A DNA stretch of 64,000 nucleotides from Dokdonella koreensis DS-123 (lineage in GTDB: Bacteria > Pseudomonadota > Gammaproteobacteria > Xanthomonadales > Rhodanobacteraceae), in NCBI RefSeq assembly GCF_001632775.1, contig NZ_CP015249.1, positions 3,328,686-3,392,685 on the forward strand, given 5' to 3'. Numbering within the stretch: the first letter of the stretch is position 1; each line of letters starts with the position of its first letter. Position numbers and translations under genes: made by a program. The notes beneath the pieces are model-generated. The model had not been told where the DNA came from and searched no databases. It saw nothing but the letters and a program-made list of their open reading frames with translations. Of the stretch, positions 27,158 through 35,362 are shown piece by piece.

Positions 27158-27373
27158 TCAGTACAGGCGCTGGCGCTTGGTCACGTCGCGCGAGACGCGA
27201 CGCAGGTGACGCTTGACCGCGGCGGCGCGCTTGCGCTTGCGCTCCTGGGTCGGCTTTTCGTAGAACTCGCGCTTGCGCACTTCGGCCAGGATACCGGCCT
27301 TCTCACAGGTGCGCTTGAATCGGCGCAGGGCGAACTCAAATGGCTCGTTCTCACGAACTTTGACGCTGGGCAT
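27158..27373 (-). CDS. rpsU: 30S ribosomal protein S21
   Basis: A 71-residue, very basic protein identical in layout to S21: [20 protein letters not shown] at the start, [20 protein letters not shown] in the middle and a Lys/Arg-rich tail. It is part of the 30S subunit near the mRNA exit/anti-Shine-Dalgarno region and promotes initiation. GGAG 8-9 nt upstream of ATG 27373 supports the start. It is divergent from tsaD, the usual arrangement in gammaproteobacteria. Confidence 0.98.
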   Translation of the reverse strand: MPSVKVRENEPFEFALRRFKRTCEKAGILAEVRKREFYEKPTQERKRKRAAAVKRHLRRVSRDVTKRQRLY

Positions 27374-27424
27374 CGATGAACTCCGCTGTAAACTGATCTG
27401 CCCGGGCTGGCGGGCGAGCCGTGC

Positions 27425-27454
27425 ATTCTACCGTGACCGACAAGACCATTGCAA
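27425..27454 (-). promoter_or_regulatory. Candidate sigma-70 promoter for rpsU
   Basis: On the minus strand TTGCAA (27449-27454) is followed after 18 bp by TAGAAT (27425-27430), about 52 bp before the rpsU start. Two and one mismatches to consensus respectively. Its position inside the extended 5' frame of tsaD agrees with the later tsaD start chosen here. Confidence 0.4.
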
Positions 27455-27474
27455 AGCCCTCCCCCACGGCCCTG

Positions 27475-28500
27475 ATGGCGGGCCCGGTGCTGGGCATCGA
27501 GACCTCCTGCGACGAGACCGGGGTGGCGCTGTACGACCGCGACCGCGGCCTGCTGGCGCACCGGCTCTACAGCCAGATCCGCCTGCATGCCGACTACGGC
27601 GGCGTGGTGCCGGAGCTGGCCTCGCGCGACCACGTCCGCAAGCTGCTGCCGCTGGTGCGGCAGACGCTGGCCGATGCCGGCCTGGGCCTGGCCGACCTGG
27701 CCGGGGTCGCCTACACCGCCGGCCCGGGCCTGGCGGGCGCGCTGCTGGTCGGCGCCGCCGCGGCGCGATCGCTGGCCTGGGCGCTGGAGCGGCCGGCGAT
27801 CGGCGTCCACCACATGGAGGGCCACCTGCTGGCCCCGATGCTGGAAGCCGATCCGCCCGAGCCGCCGTACGTGGCCCTGCTGGTCTCGGGCGGGCACTCG
27901 ATGCTGATCGAGGTGACCGCGATCGGCCGCTACCGCCTGCTCGGCGACACGCTGGACGACGCCGCCGGCGAAGCCTTCGACAAGACTGCCAAGCTGATGG
28001 GACTGCCCTACCCCGGCGGCCCGGCGCTGGCGCGGCTGGCGGAGACAGGCACCGCCGGCCGGTTCCGCTTCGCCCGGCCGATGACCGACCGGCCCGGCCT
28101 GGACTTCAGCTTCTCCGGCCTCAAGACCCAGGCGCTGCTGGCCTGGCAGGCCAGCGCCGGCGACGACCAGGCCCGGGCCGATCTCGCACGCGGCTTCGAG
28201 GAGGCCGTGGTCGACACGCTGGCGATCAAGTGCCGGCGCGCGCTGGCGGCCACCGGCGTGCGCCGGCTGGTGATCGCCGGCGGTGTCGGCGCCAACCGGC
28301 GACTGCGCGCCCAGTTGGCCGAGGCGGCCGCGCAGGAGGGCTTCGCCGTCTACTTCCCGCGGCCGGCGTTCTGCACCGACAACGGCGCGATGATCGCCCT
28401 GGCCGGCGCCCTGCGCCTGGCGGCCGGCCAGCTCGAACCGCCGGCGATCGCGGTGCATCCACGCTGGGACCTGGAAACCCTGCCGCTGGCGGCCGTGTAG
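27475..28500 (+). CDS. tsaD: tRNA N6-threonylcarbamoyladenosine synthase, TsaD subunit
   Basis: A 341-residue cytoplasmic protein, the catalytic subunit of the TsaBDE complex that transfers threonylcarbamoyl to A37 of ANN-reading tRNAs. [18 protein letters not shown] at the N-terminus is the ASKHA-fold start; [11 protein letters not shown] carries the metal ligands (His113, His117), and [10 protein letters not shown] is the usual C-terminal nucleotide loop. The frame continues upstream to a GTG at 27421, but [11 protein letters not shown] at 27475 matches the family length (E. coli 337 residues); no clear Shine-Dalgarno is visible for either. tsaB and tsaE are not in the window. Confidence 0.95.
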   Translation: MAGPVLGIETSCDETGVALYDRDRGLLAHRLYSQIRLHADYGGVVPELASRDHVRKLLPLVRQTLADAGLGLADLAGVAYTAGPGLAGALLVGAAAARSLAWALERPAIGVHHMEGHLLAPMLEADPPEPPYVALLVSGGHSMLIEVTAIGRYRLLGDTLDDAAGEAFDKTAKLMGLPYPGGPALARLAETGTAGRFRFARPMTDRPGLDFSFSGLKTQALLAWQASAGDDQARADLARGFEEAVVDTLAIKCRRALAATGVRRLVIAGGVGANRRLRAQLAEAAAQEGFAVYFPRPAFCTDNGAMIALAGALRLAAGQLEPPAIAVHPRWDLETLPLAAV

Positions 28501-28630
28501 CCGCGGGCAGGCGCCGGCGCCGTCTCGACGGCATCGCGGCGGCCGTGCATGATGCGTCGCAATATCCTCATCCCCCGGGATGGCAGGTAGGCCGCCCATC
28601 GCGGGCGGACACTCGATCGAGGACGCGTGC

Positions 28631-30076
28631 ATGGATTGGAGCCGGTACAAGCCGCCCACCTACGACGAACTGATCCACGCGGACGGCCGGCCGCGCCCCG
28701 CCGCACGGCGCCTGATCGAGTACATCACCGGACTGTCGCGCAAGGACCTGGCCGAGCGCCAGCTGGCGGCGGACCTGGCCGCGCGCGAGATGGGCGTGAC
28801 CTTCACGGTCTACTCCGAAGGCCGCAATGTGGACCGCACGCTGCCGTTCGACGTGATCCCACGCGTGATCCCGCGCACCGAATGGGCGCGCACCGAGGCC
28901 GGCCTGCGCCAGCGCGTGCAGGCGCTGAACCTGTTCATCGACGACCTCTACGGCGAGCAGAAGATCCTGCGCGACAAGGTCGTGCCGCGCGCGATCCTCA
29001 AGGAATCGGTCAACTTCCGCGCGCAGTGCGTCGGCATCCGCCCGCCGCTCGGCATCTGGGCACACATCTGCGGCTCGGACCTGGTCCGCGACGGCGACGG
29101 CACGCTGTACGTGCTGGAGGACAACCTGCGCATCCCGAGCGGCGTGTCCTACCTGCTGGAGAACCGGCTGGTCGCCAAGCGCGTGTTCCCGGAACTGTTC
29201 GAGACCACCGCGATCCTGCCGGTGGACGACTACCCGGCCCAGCTCTACGACACGCTGGCGGCGTTGTCGCCGCGGCCGGGCGAGCAGCCGGTGATCGCCC
29301 TGCTGACGCCGGGCATCTACAACAGCGCGTACTTCGAGCACTGCTACCTCGCGCAGAGCATGGGCGTGGAGCTGGTGGAGGGCGGCGACCTCCACGTCGG
29401 CGACGACGACGTCTGCTACATGCGCACGGTCTACGGCCCGCGCCGCGTGGACGTGATCTACCGGCGCGTGGACGACCTCTACATCGATCCGGAATGCTTC
29501 ATCAAGGACTCGGTGCTCGGCGTGCCGGGCCTGATGCGCGCCTGGCGCGCCGGCAAGGTGGCGCTGGCCAACGCGCCCGGCGCCGGCGTGGCCGACGACA
29601 AGGTCGTGTACGCCTACGTGCCGAAGATGATCCGGTACTACCTGGACCAGGAGCCGATCCTGCCGAACGTGCCCACCTACCTGTGCGACGACGCGCGCCA
29701 GCGCAAGTACGTGCTCGATCACCTGGCCGAGCTGGTGGTCAAGCCGGCCAACGAGTCGGGCGGCTACGGCATGCTGGTCGGGCCACGCTCGACCAAGCGC
29801 CAGCGCGAGCAGTTCGCGAAGCTGATCGCCGCCCGCCCGCGCAACTACATCGCCCAGCCGACGCTGGCGCTCTCGACGGCGCCGGTGGTGACCGATACCG
29901 GCCCGCAGCCGCGGCACCTGGACCTGCGCCCGTTCGTGCTGTCGCGCAGCGACATCTACGTGACCACCGGCGGCCTCACGCGCGTGGCGATGAAGAAGGG
30001 CTCGCTGGTCGTCAACAGCTCGCAGGGCGGCGGTGCCAAGGACACCTGGATCGTGGATCTGGAGGAGAGCGCCTGA
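28631..30076 (+). CDS. Circularly permuted ATP-grasp protein
   Basis: A 481-residue cytoplasmic protein of the CP_ATP-grasp family (old names DUF404/DUF407). Recognisable segments are LNLFIDDLYGEQKILRDKVV, the GSDLVRDGDGTLYVLEDNLR strand and, near the C-terminus, VVKPANESGGYGM with the ATP-grasp Lys and glycine-rich loop. These proteins are predicted to form amide bonds, and in most genomes occur with the alpha-E protein that follows, sometimes with a transglutaminase-like protease; the product of the system is unknown. GAGGA lies 8 nt before ATG 28631. The next gene overlaps it (TGATG). Confidence 0.92.
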   Translation: MDWSRYKPPTYDELIHADGRPRPAARRLIEYITGLSRKDLAERQLAADLAAREMGVTFTVYSEGRNVDRTLPFDVIPRVIPRTEWARTEAGLRQRVQALNLFIDDLYGEQKILRDKVVPRAILKESVNFRAQCVGIRPPLGIWAHICGSDLVRDGDGTLYVLEDNLRIPSGVSYLLENRLVAKRVFPELFETTAILPVDDYPAQLYDTLAALSPRPGEQPVIALLTPGIYNSAYFEHCYLAQSMGVELVEGGDLHVGDDDVCYMRTVYGPRRVDVIYRRVDDLYIDPECFIKDSVLGVPGLMRAWRAGKVALANAPGAGVADDKVVYAYVPKMIRYYLDQEPILPNVPTYLCDDARQRKYVLDHLAELVVKPANESGGYGMLVGPRSTKRQREQFAKLIAARPRNYIAQPTLALSTAPVVTDTGPQPRHLDLRPFVLSRSDIYVTTGGLTRVAMKKGSLVVNSSQGGGAKDTWIVDLEESA

Positions 30077-31032
30077 TGCTGTCGCGCGTGGCGGACAACC
30101 TCTACTGGTTCACGCGCTACCTGCGCCGCGCCGAGAACACGGCGCGCCTGGTCAACGTCAACAGCCAGCTGCAGCTGGACCTGCCGCGCAACGTGCGCTT
30201 CGCCTGGCAGCCGCTGCTGGACACGCTCGGCGTGCAGGCGGCGTTCCGTGCGTCGCACCCGCAGGGCGGCGAGGACGCGGCCGAGGCCGACGTCGTGCGC
30301 TTCCTGCTGATCGATCCGCGCAGTCCGTGCTCGCTGCTGAGTTCGCTGCGGGCCGCGCGCGAGGCGCTGCGCTCGATCCGCGACACGCTGCCGGCCGAAA
30401 GCTGGGAACGCGTCAATGCGCTGTACCTGTGGCTGGGCGACAGCGGCGAACGCACGCTCGGCCGCCGCTACCGGCAGGAGCTGCTGAGCCGCATCGTCGA
30501 CGGCTGCCTGGCCGTGTCGGGCATGCTGACCGCCAATGTCAGCCGCGACACCGGGTTCCAGTTCCTGCGGCTGGGCACGGCGCTGGAGCAGGCCGACATG
30601 ACCACGCGCATCATCGACGCCGGCGGCTCCGGATTGATCCGGCCGCGCGTGGCGGACGACCTGGCCTCGTTCCGCGCGGTGCAGTGGATCAGCGTGCTGC
30701 GTTCGCTGGAGGCCTACCAGATGTACCGGCGGCAGGTGCGCCAGCGCGTGACACCGGCGCTGGCACTGCGCTTCCTGCTGCAGGATGCCGAGTTCCCGCG
30801 CAGCGTCACCTATTGCCTGGACCGGGTGGAGAGCACGCTCAAGCGGATCCCGGGCAAGGCGGCGGTGTCGCGCGCCCTGGCCGGCGTGCAGGGCATCGTC
30901 CGCACGGCCGACACCGCCGCGCTCGCCGAACAGGGCCCCAAGGCGGCGATGGACCGCATCCAGATCGGCCTGGTGCAGCTGCACGGCGCGCTGGCCGAGG
31001 CGTACTTCCGCACGTCGCCGCGCGGCAGCTGA
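30076..31032 (+). CDS. Alpha-E domain protein (DUF403 family)
   Basis: A 318-residue, helix-rich protein starting MLSRVADNLYWFTRYLRRAE, the hallmark of the alpha-E family. It nearly always accompanies a circularly permuted ATP-grasp protein, as here with a one-base overlap (TGATG at 30074-30078), so the two are translationally coupled and probably act together. RFLLQDAEFPRSV and a repeated Arg-rich helix near the end are family-typical. Enzymatic role unknown. The transglutaminase-like third member found in some genomes is missing. Confidence 0.92.
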   Translation: MLSRVADNLYWFTRYLRRAENTARLVNVNSQLQLDLPRNVRFAWQPLLDTLGVQAAFRASHPQGGEDAAEADVVRFLLIDPRSPCSLLSSLRAAREALRSIRDTLPAESWERVNALYLWLGDSGERTLGRRYRQELLSRIVDGCLAVSGMLTANVSRDTGFQFLRLGTALEQADMTTRIIDAGGSGLIRPRVADDLASFRAVQWISVLRSLEAYQMYRRQVRQRVTPALALRFLLQDAEFPRSVTYCLDRVESTLKRIPGKAAVSRALAGVQGIVRTADTAALAEQGPKAAMDRIQIGLVQLHGALAEAYFRTSPRGS

Positions 31033-31033
31033 G

Positions 31034-31065
31034 GCGCGGTCCGCGGATCAGCGTGCGGACCGCGC
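31034..31065. terminator. Bidirectional hairpin between convergent genes
   Basis: GCGCGGTCCGC (31034-31044) and GCGGACCGCGC (31055-31065) form a perfect 11 bp stem with a 10 nt loop right after the alpha-E stop codon, facing the convergent DUF937 gene. No U-run. Confidence 0.55.
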
Positions 31066-31082
31066 TGCACCGTGCCGGCGTT

Positions 31083-31688
31083 TCAGCGCCGGCCGAAGGC
31101 GCCGAGCAGGCCGCTTCCGGCCTGCAGCAGCTCGCCCAGGTCGACCTCGCCGTCGCCGTTGCGATCGAGCACGGCGCTGACCAGGTCGCCGGCGCCGCCC
31201 TGGCGGGCCGCCTGCGGCGCCTGCTGGCCGAGCAGGCCGCCGAGACCGCCGGCATCGAGCTGCTGGTCGCGCGTGGCCCGGCCGAGTGCCGCCATCACCA
31301 GCGGCGCCAGCATCGCGAGCAGCTGGGCGGCATTCTGCGTGCCCAATCCGCTGACCTGGCCCAATCCCTGCGCCGCCTGCGGCTGGCGGCCCCCGAAGAT
31401 GTGGCCGAGGATGCCGCCACCCTGGCCGCCGCCGCCCAGGACGCTGCCGAGCACGCTGCCCAGGTCGAGTCCCTGGTGATCGCGATTGACCGCGCCGAAC
31501 AGCGCACTGGCGCCGTCGTCGGTGGCCGCGTTGCGGGCCAGGCCGCCCAGCAGCAGCGGCAGCGCCTGCTCGACCGCCGTGCCGGCGCGGTCTTCCGATA
31601 CGCCGAGCTGCTGCGCGATCGCGCCCAGGTCGGACGGCCCCAACTGACTCATGACCTGGCCGATCAGGTCGACATCGCGCGTGTTCAT
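31083..31688 (-). CDS. DUF937 (YidB-like) protein with C-terminal EF-hand-like loop
   Basis: A 201-residue protein, glycine-rich in the middle. The N-terminal half (LGAIAQQLGVSEDRAGTAVE, LPLLLGGLARNA) is the DUF937 pattern, a small helical domain of unknown role; the central part contains GSVLGGGGQGGGILGHIFGG-type low-complexity sequence. Near the C-terminus residues 175-186, DRNGDGEVDLGE, match a canonical EF-hand calcium loop (positions 1, 3, 5, 7 and 12 filled by Asp, Asn, Asp, Glu, Glu). No signal peptide is seen. The start at 31688 follows from the domain start, since the frame upstream to 31769 is Arg/Pro-rich and unlikely. Calcium binding is inferred. Confidence 0.85.
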   Translation of the reverse strand: MNTRDVDLIGQVMSQLGPSDLGAIAQQLGVSEDRAGTAVEQALPLLLGGLARNAATDDGASALFGAVNRDHQGLDLGSVLGSVLGGGGQGGGILGHIFGGRQPQAAQGLGQVSGLGTQNAAQLLAMLAPLVMAALGRATRDQQLDAGGLGGLLGQQAPQAARQGGAGDLVSAVLDRNGDGEVDLGELLQAGSGLLGAFGRR

Positions 31689-31872
31689 TGCTTGGGCTCC
31701 AAGGACGGGCGCCGGAAGGGCGCGAACGGGACGAGGGCGCATTGTGCGCCGTCCCTGCGACACTGCCACCCTGTAACGGTTAAAGATCGTGAACGGCCCA
31801 TCGGGCCTTCCGGGCCGGTGCTATACAGGAGCCCATGGCGCGAAACCGGTACCCCGCCACCGCACGATCCCT

Positions 31873-32628
31873 ATGACCGACCAACCGCCCGCGTTCGACC
31901 TGCTGCACCAGCGTTACACGGACTCGTTCCCGCGCAAGCGCAGCGAGATCGAGCGCGCCTGGCAACAGGTGCTGCACACCGGCGGCGAGGAAGGCGCACG
32001 CGCCGACCTGCAGCGCCTGGTGCATCGCCTGGCCGGGTCGGCACCGGCCTACGGCTTCGAGGCGATCGGCACGCTGGCGCGCGGCGTCGAGGAACACCTG
32101 CTGCAGGCGCCGCGGCCCGCCCGCCCGCCTGACCTAACGGCGGCACCGGCCGGGGACCTGCACGCATCGATCCAGGCGCTGATCGACGCGCTGGCCGCCC
32201 AGGAGCATCCGGCACCGGCGAACGCCGCGGAGACCTCGGCCCCGCCGGCACCGGTGCGGGTCATCCTGGTCCTGGACAGCGTCGAGCAGGCGCGCGAATT
32301 GCGCGAGCACCTGGAACGGCAGGGACTGGTCGTGCAGCACGTGGCCGATTCGGCAGCGCTGTGGCAGATGCTGGTGACCTGGCCCTGCCAGGCGATCGTG
32401 CTCGACTACTGGCTGCACGGCGAGACCGCCGCCGAGATCGCCGGCATGCTCGGGCGCGAATCGAGCTTCGCCCGCATTGCGCGCATCTGCCTCGCGAACG
32501 ACCCCGCCGCGCCGCTGGAACAGGCCGCGCTGGCCGCCGGCTGCGATGCGTTCGTGCTCAAGAGCGGGCCGGTGGAGGCGCTGGTCGCGACGATCCACCG
32601 GTACGTGGCGCAACGCCAGGCCAGCTGA
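31873..32628 (+). CDS. Hpt domain-response regulator fusion protein
   Basis: A 251-residue cytoplasmic phosphorelay protein. The N-terminal half is an Hpt domain: a helix with HRLAGSAPAYGFEAIG where His51 is the phosphorylation site. The C-terminal half is a receiver: acidic start at VRVILVLD, phospho-acceptor Asp178 in AIVLDYWL, and the conserved Lys in FVLKSG. No output domain follows, so it probably acts as a phosphate shuttle or sink. A linker with several Pro/Ala separates the domains. There is no sensor kinase beside it, so its partner must be elsewhere. ATG 31873 is chosen over the upstream frame (31789) because the preceding residues are unlike protein. Confidence 0.85.
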   Translation: MTDQPPAFDLLHQRYTDSFPRKRSEIERAWQQVLHTGGEEGARADLQRLVHRLAGSAPAYGFEAIGTLARGVEEHLLQAPRPARPPDLTAAPAGDLHASIQALIDALAAQEHPAPANAAETSAPPAPVRVILVLDSVEQARELREHLERQGLVVQHVADSAALWQMLVTWPCQAIVLDYWLHGETAAEIAGMLGRESSFARIARICLANDPAAPLEQAALAAGCDAFVLKSGPVEALVATIHRYVAQRQAS

Positions 32629-32795
32629 GGCCGGGCACGCGGCACCGTCCGGCACAGCGCGCCACGCCGGGGTTCTCGCAGCACGCAGTCCGGTGATGGC
32701 AGCTTGGCAGCGCCTGCCGATGCTGCGCACGGCCTGGAACGCCGGTGGAGCGCCGGCTATCCTGCGCCCCCTTGCCGTCTGCAGGCCCTGCCGCC

Positions 32796-33719
32796 ATGCC
32801 CCAGCGATTTCCCCCGGTCGCCCTGATCGGCGCCCCCACCGACATCGGCGCCGGCCATCGCGGTGCCTCGATGGGGCCCGAGGCCCTGCGCGTGGCCGGC
32901 CTGGCCCAGGCGCTGCGCGAACGCGGCATCGACGTCGTCGACCGCGGCAACCTGTCCGGCCCGCTCAATCCATGGCTGCCGCCCGTGGACGGCTACCGGC
33001 ACCTGACCGAAGTCACCGCCTGGAACCGCGCCGTGATGACGGCCGTGCGCGCGGAGCTGGGCGCCGGCCACCTGCCGGTCCTGCTCGGCGGCGATCATTC
33101 GCTGGCGCTGGGCTCGATCACCGCCGTCGCCGGACACTGCCGCGAGCGCGGCCGCAAGCTGGTGGTCCTGTGGTTCGACGCGCATGCCGACTTCAACACC
33201 AGCACGATCACGCCCTCCGGCAACGTGCACGGCATGCCGGTCGCCTGCCTCTGCGGCTACGGCCCGCGCGAGCTGACCGAACTGGGGGGCTCCTCCCCGG
33301 CGATCACGCCTGATCGCATCCGCCAGATCGGCATCCGCTCGGTGGACGCCGGCGAGAAACGCCTGGTGCGCGATGCCGGGCTCGACATCTACGACATGCG
33401 CTACATCGACGAGATCGGCATGCGCCGGACGATGGAGGAAGCGCTCGAGGGCATCGACGAGGACACCCACCTGCACGTCAGCTTCGACGTGGACTTCCTC
33501 GATCCGGAAATCGCGCCCGGTGTCGGCACGACGATTCCCGGCGGCCCCAACTACCGCGAGGCGCAACTGGCGATGGAGATGATCGCCGACCGTCGCTGCC
33601 TGGGCTCGCTCGACATCGTCGAACTCAATCCCGCATTCGACGTGCGCAACCGCACCGCGGTGCTGACCGTGGACCTGGTCGAGAGCCTGTTCGGCAAGTC
33701 CACGCTGATGCGCGACTGA
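32796..33719 (+). CDS. rocF: Arginase
   Basis: A 307-residue cytoplasmic enzyme that hydrolyses arginine to ornithine and urea with a Mn(II) pair. All three metal signatures are intact: GGDHS (Asp100, His101 region), WFDAHADFN (Asp128, His130, Asp132) and SFDVDFLDP (Asp231, Asp233). The length and the C-terminal DIVELNPAFDVRNRTA match arginases more closely than agmatinases. ATG 32796 gives the family N-terminus. It is a single gene; no ornithine-handling neighbours. Confidence 0.95.
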   Translation: MPQRFPPVALIGAPTDIGAGHRGASMGPEALRVAGLAQALRERGIDVVDRGNLSGPLNPWLPPVDGYRHLTEVTAWNRAVMTAVRAELGAGHLPVLLGGDHSLALGSITAVAGHCRERGRKLVVLWFDAHADFNTSTITPSGNVHGMPVACLCGYGPRELTELGGSSPAITPDRIRQIGIRSVDAGEKRLVRDAGLDIYDMRYIDEIGMRRTMEEALEGIDEDTHLHVSFDVDFLDPEIAPGVGTTIPGGPNYREAQLAMEMIADRRCLGSLDIVELNPAFDVRNRTAVLTVDLVESLFGKSTLMRD

Positions 33720-33772
33720 CGCCGCGCCGGCCGGGCCGTCGTTCCGGGAAAAATACGCTCGCGGAAAAGAAA

Positions 33773-33796
33773 AACGCCGGCCCTGCGGCCGGCGTT
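33773..33796 (-). terminator. Intrinsic terminator for the H-NS-like gene (bidirectional)
   Basis: AACGCCGGCC-CTGC-GGCCGGCGTT is a perfect 10 bp stem. On the minus strand it is followed by TTTTTCTTTTCC, a textbook U-tract, so it mainly serves the H-NS-like gene ending at 33828. On the plus strand it also follows rocF, without a U-run. Confidence 0.85.
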
Positions 33797-33827
33797 CTCG
33801 TGGTGCAAATCCTTGCCGTGGACCGCA

Positions 33828-34151
33828 TCAAGCGATCAACAGGTCCTTTTCCTTCTTGCCTGCGCTCAACGCGGCATTGAACCAGCGCGGGCGCTTGCCG
33901 CGGCCGGTCCAGGTCTGGCTCGGATCGGCCGGGTTGCGGTACTTCGGCTTCACCTTGCTGACACGGCGGGCAGCCTTGCGGCCGGTCCCGAAAACATCAT
34001 CCACCGTGAAACCTTCGGCGGTGATCAGGGCGACGACTTTGTCGCGCAGCTTGCTCAACTTGTCCTTGGCCAATTCTTCCTGGCGCTGCTGGGCGCGACC
34101 GATCAGGTCGTTCAACTGATTGTGATTGAGATTCTTGATATCGATTGCCAT
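33828..34151 (-). CDS. H-NS family nucleoid-associated protein
   Basis: A 107-residue DNA-binding protein. The N-terminal half (residues 1-45, Gln/Glu/Lys-rich heptads) would form the oligomerising coiled coil; the C-terminal half carries TWTGRGKRPRW (80-90), the H-NS AT-hook-like DNA-binding motif. Such proteins silence AT-rich DNA. Its own upstream region is unusually AT-rich for this genome, so it may bind there (inference). GGAG lies upstream of ATG 34151. Confidence 0.95.
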   Translation of the reverse strand: MAIDIKNLNHNQLNDLIGRAQQRQEELAKDKLSKLRDKVVALITAEGFTVDDVFGTGRKAARRVSKVKPKYRNPADPSQTWTGRGKRPRWFNAALSAGKKEKDLLIA

Positions 34152-34479
34152 TTAAAGGTGACTCCGGGGAAATTACAGGTACAGCGGCGGCATAATAAAA
34201 CAAATCCGCTAAAAACTGCAGACCCGTGCCGAAAGTACCGGCCGGCTGTTTCAAAAATGTCAATATCCACTGCCCGTCCCGATCGCAATAGCGATACCGG
34301 CGGCGGCGCCAGCGCAAATGCGCCCGCCCGCGCGCCCGGCGGTCCGCCCACTGGCATTTTCGCGTGCGCATTGGTATTACTGTCGCCACAGGGCCGGCCG
34401 CGCCAGCGGCCATCGCGGGGGAATCCGGACACGCATCGCGGCGGTTGCGCGAGGCGCCGTCCTTTGCTGGGGATCGGAT
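34152..34479. other. AT-rich intergenic region upstream of the H-NS-like gene
   Basis: This 328 bp region between divergent genes has AT-rich blocks (for example 34191-34200 and 34206-34218) in otherwise GC-rich DNA. On the minus strand a TATTAT hexamer (34192-34197) could be a -10 box for the H-NS-like gene, without a clear -35. No gene is visible. Confidence 0.35.
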
Positions 34480-35313
34480 GTGGGCTTGCTCGATTCGCTT
34501 GAACAGGAAGCCGAGAAACGCCGGAGCGGCGAAGCGGACGAGGCGCAGCGTCGCGCCGAACGCGATGAAATCTACCGGATGCAGCTGGAGCCGGCGATGG
34601 ACGCACTCCAGGCGTATCTGCAGCGCTTCATGGCCAACCTCAAGATCGTCGCGCCGCGGGTGGCCTTGCGCCATCCGATTCCCGGCTACGGCGACGTGGT
34701 CGCCTACCTCGATCACGACTACGACCTGCGCACCAGCAAGCAGACCCAGGCCCGCGAGATCAAGCTGGTCTCGCACGCCACGGTCGCCAGCGCCGAGTGT
34801 CCTTCGGCGGTCGTGCGCGGCTCGGGCAAGATCAAGACGGTGGCTGCGCTGTTCCAGCGCCATCGCCTCGGCGGCATGCTGGCGCCGGAGAAGGATCCGG
34901 GCGGCGAGGTGGTGGCCGCGACCTTCAAGGCCAAGGGCCGCATCCCGCTCGGGCTGACCGCGAGCATCGACGCGGCGAGCGCGCAGCTCAAGCTCGGCTT
35001 CGCCAACTACGACGATTTCACGACGGTCGGACGGGTGGTCCCGGCCGCCCAGGTGGACGAAGCCCTGTTCGAGGAAATCGGCCGCTACCTGCTGCGCGAG
35101 CCCAACAGCCTGTTGCGCGAGGACCTGCCGGACAACATCCGGCTGCACCTCAAGGCGAAGGTGCAGCAGCAGGAGATCCGCCGTCGCTGGGAGGCCCGCA
35201 TCGAAACGCTGCAGCACGAGGAAGTGGCGATGCTGCGCCGCCGCTACACCCTGGCCGGCCGCATCGCCGAGGCCTTCGGCCGGCTGCGCCGCTGGCGGCG
35301 CCCCGCCGGCTGA
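34480..35313 (+). CDS. Conserved hypothetical protein
   Basis: A 277-residue cytoplasmic protein with no signal peptide or transmembrane helix. The N-terminal helix is rich in Glu/Arg (EAEKRRSGEADEAQRRAERD), then a central mixed region and a basic C-terminal tail (RLRRWRRPAG). I see no catalytic motif. The start is GTG 34480, giving MGLLDSLEQEAEK; the frame upstream to 34318 is unlike protein. Similar proteins seem widespread in Xanthomonadales, but I cannot name the family. Its convergent neighbour is proS. Confidence 0.65.
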   Translation: MGLLDSLEQEAEKRRSGEADEAQRRAERDEIYRMQLEPAMDALQAYLQRFMANLKIVAPRVALRHPIPGYGDVVAYLDHDYDLRTSKQTQAREIKLVSHATVASAECPSAVVRGSGKIKTVAALFQRHRLGGMLAPEKDPGGEVVAATFKAKGRIPLGLTASIDAASAQLKLGFANYDDFTTVGRVVPAAQVDEALFEEIGRYLLREPNSLLREDLPDNIRLHLKAKVQQQEIRRRWEARIETLQHEEVAMLRRRYTLAGRIAEAFGRLRRWRRPAG

Positions 35314-35322
35314 ACCGACCGC

Positions 35323-35346
35323 CGCCCCGGACGGATGTCCGGGGCG
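35323..35346. terminator. Bidirectional hairpin between convergent genes
   Basis: CGCCCCGGAC (35323-35332), loop GGAT, GTCCGGGGCG (35337-35346) form a perfect 10 bp stem, 10 bp after the upstream stop and 17 bp before the proS stop. Confidence 0.55.
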
Positions 35347-35362
35347 CGCAGCCGGAAACGGC

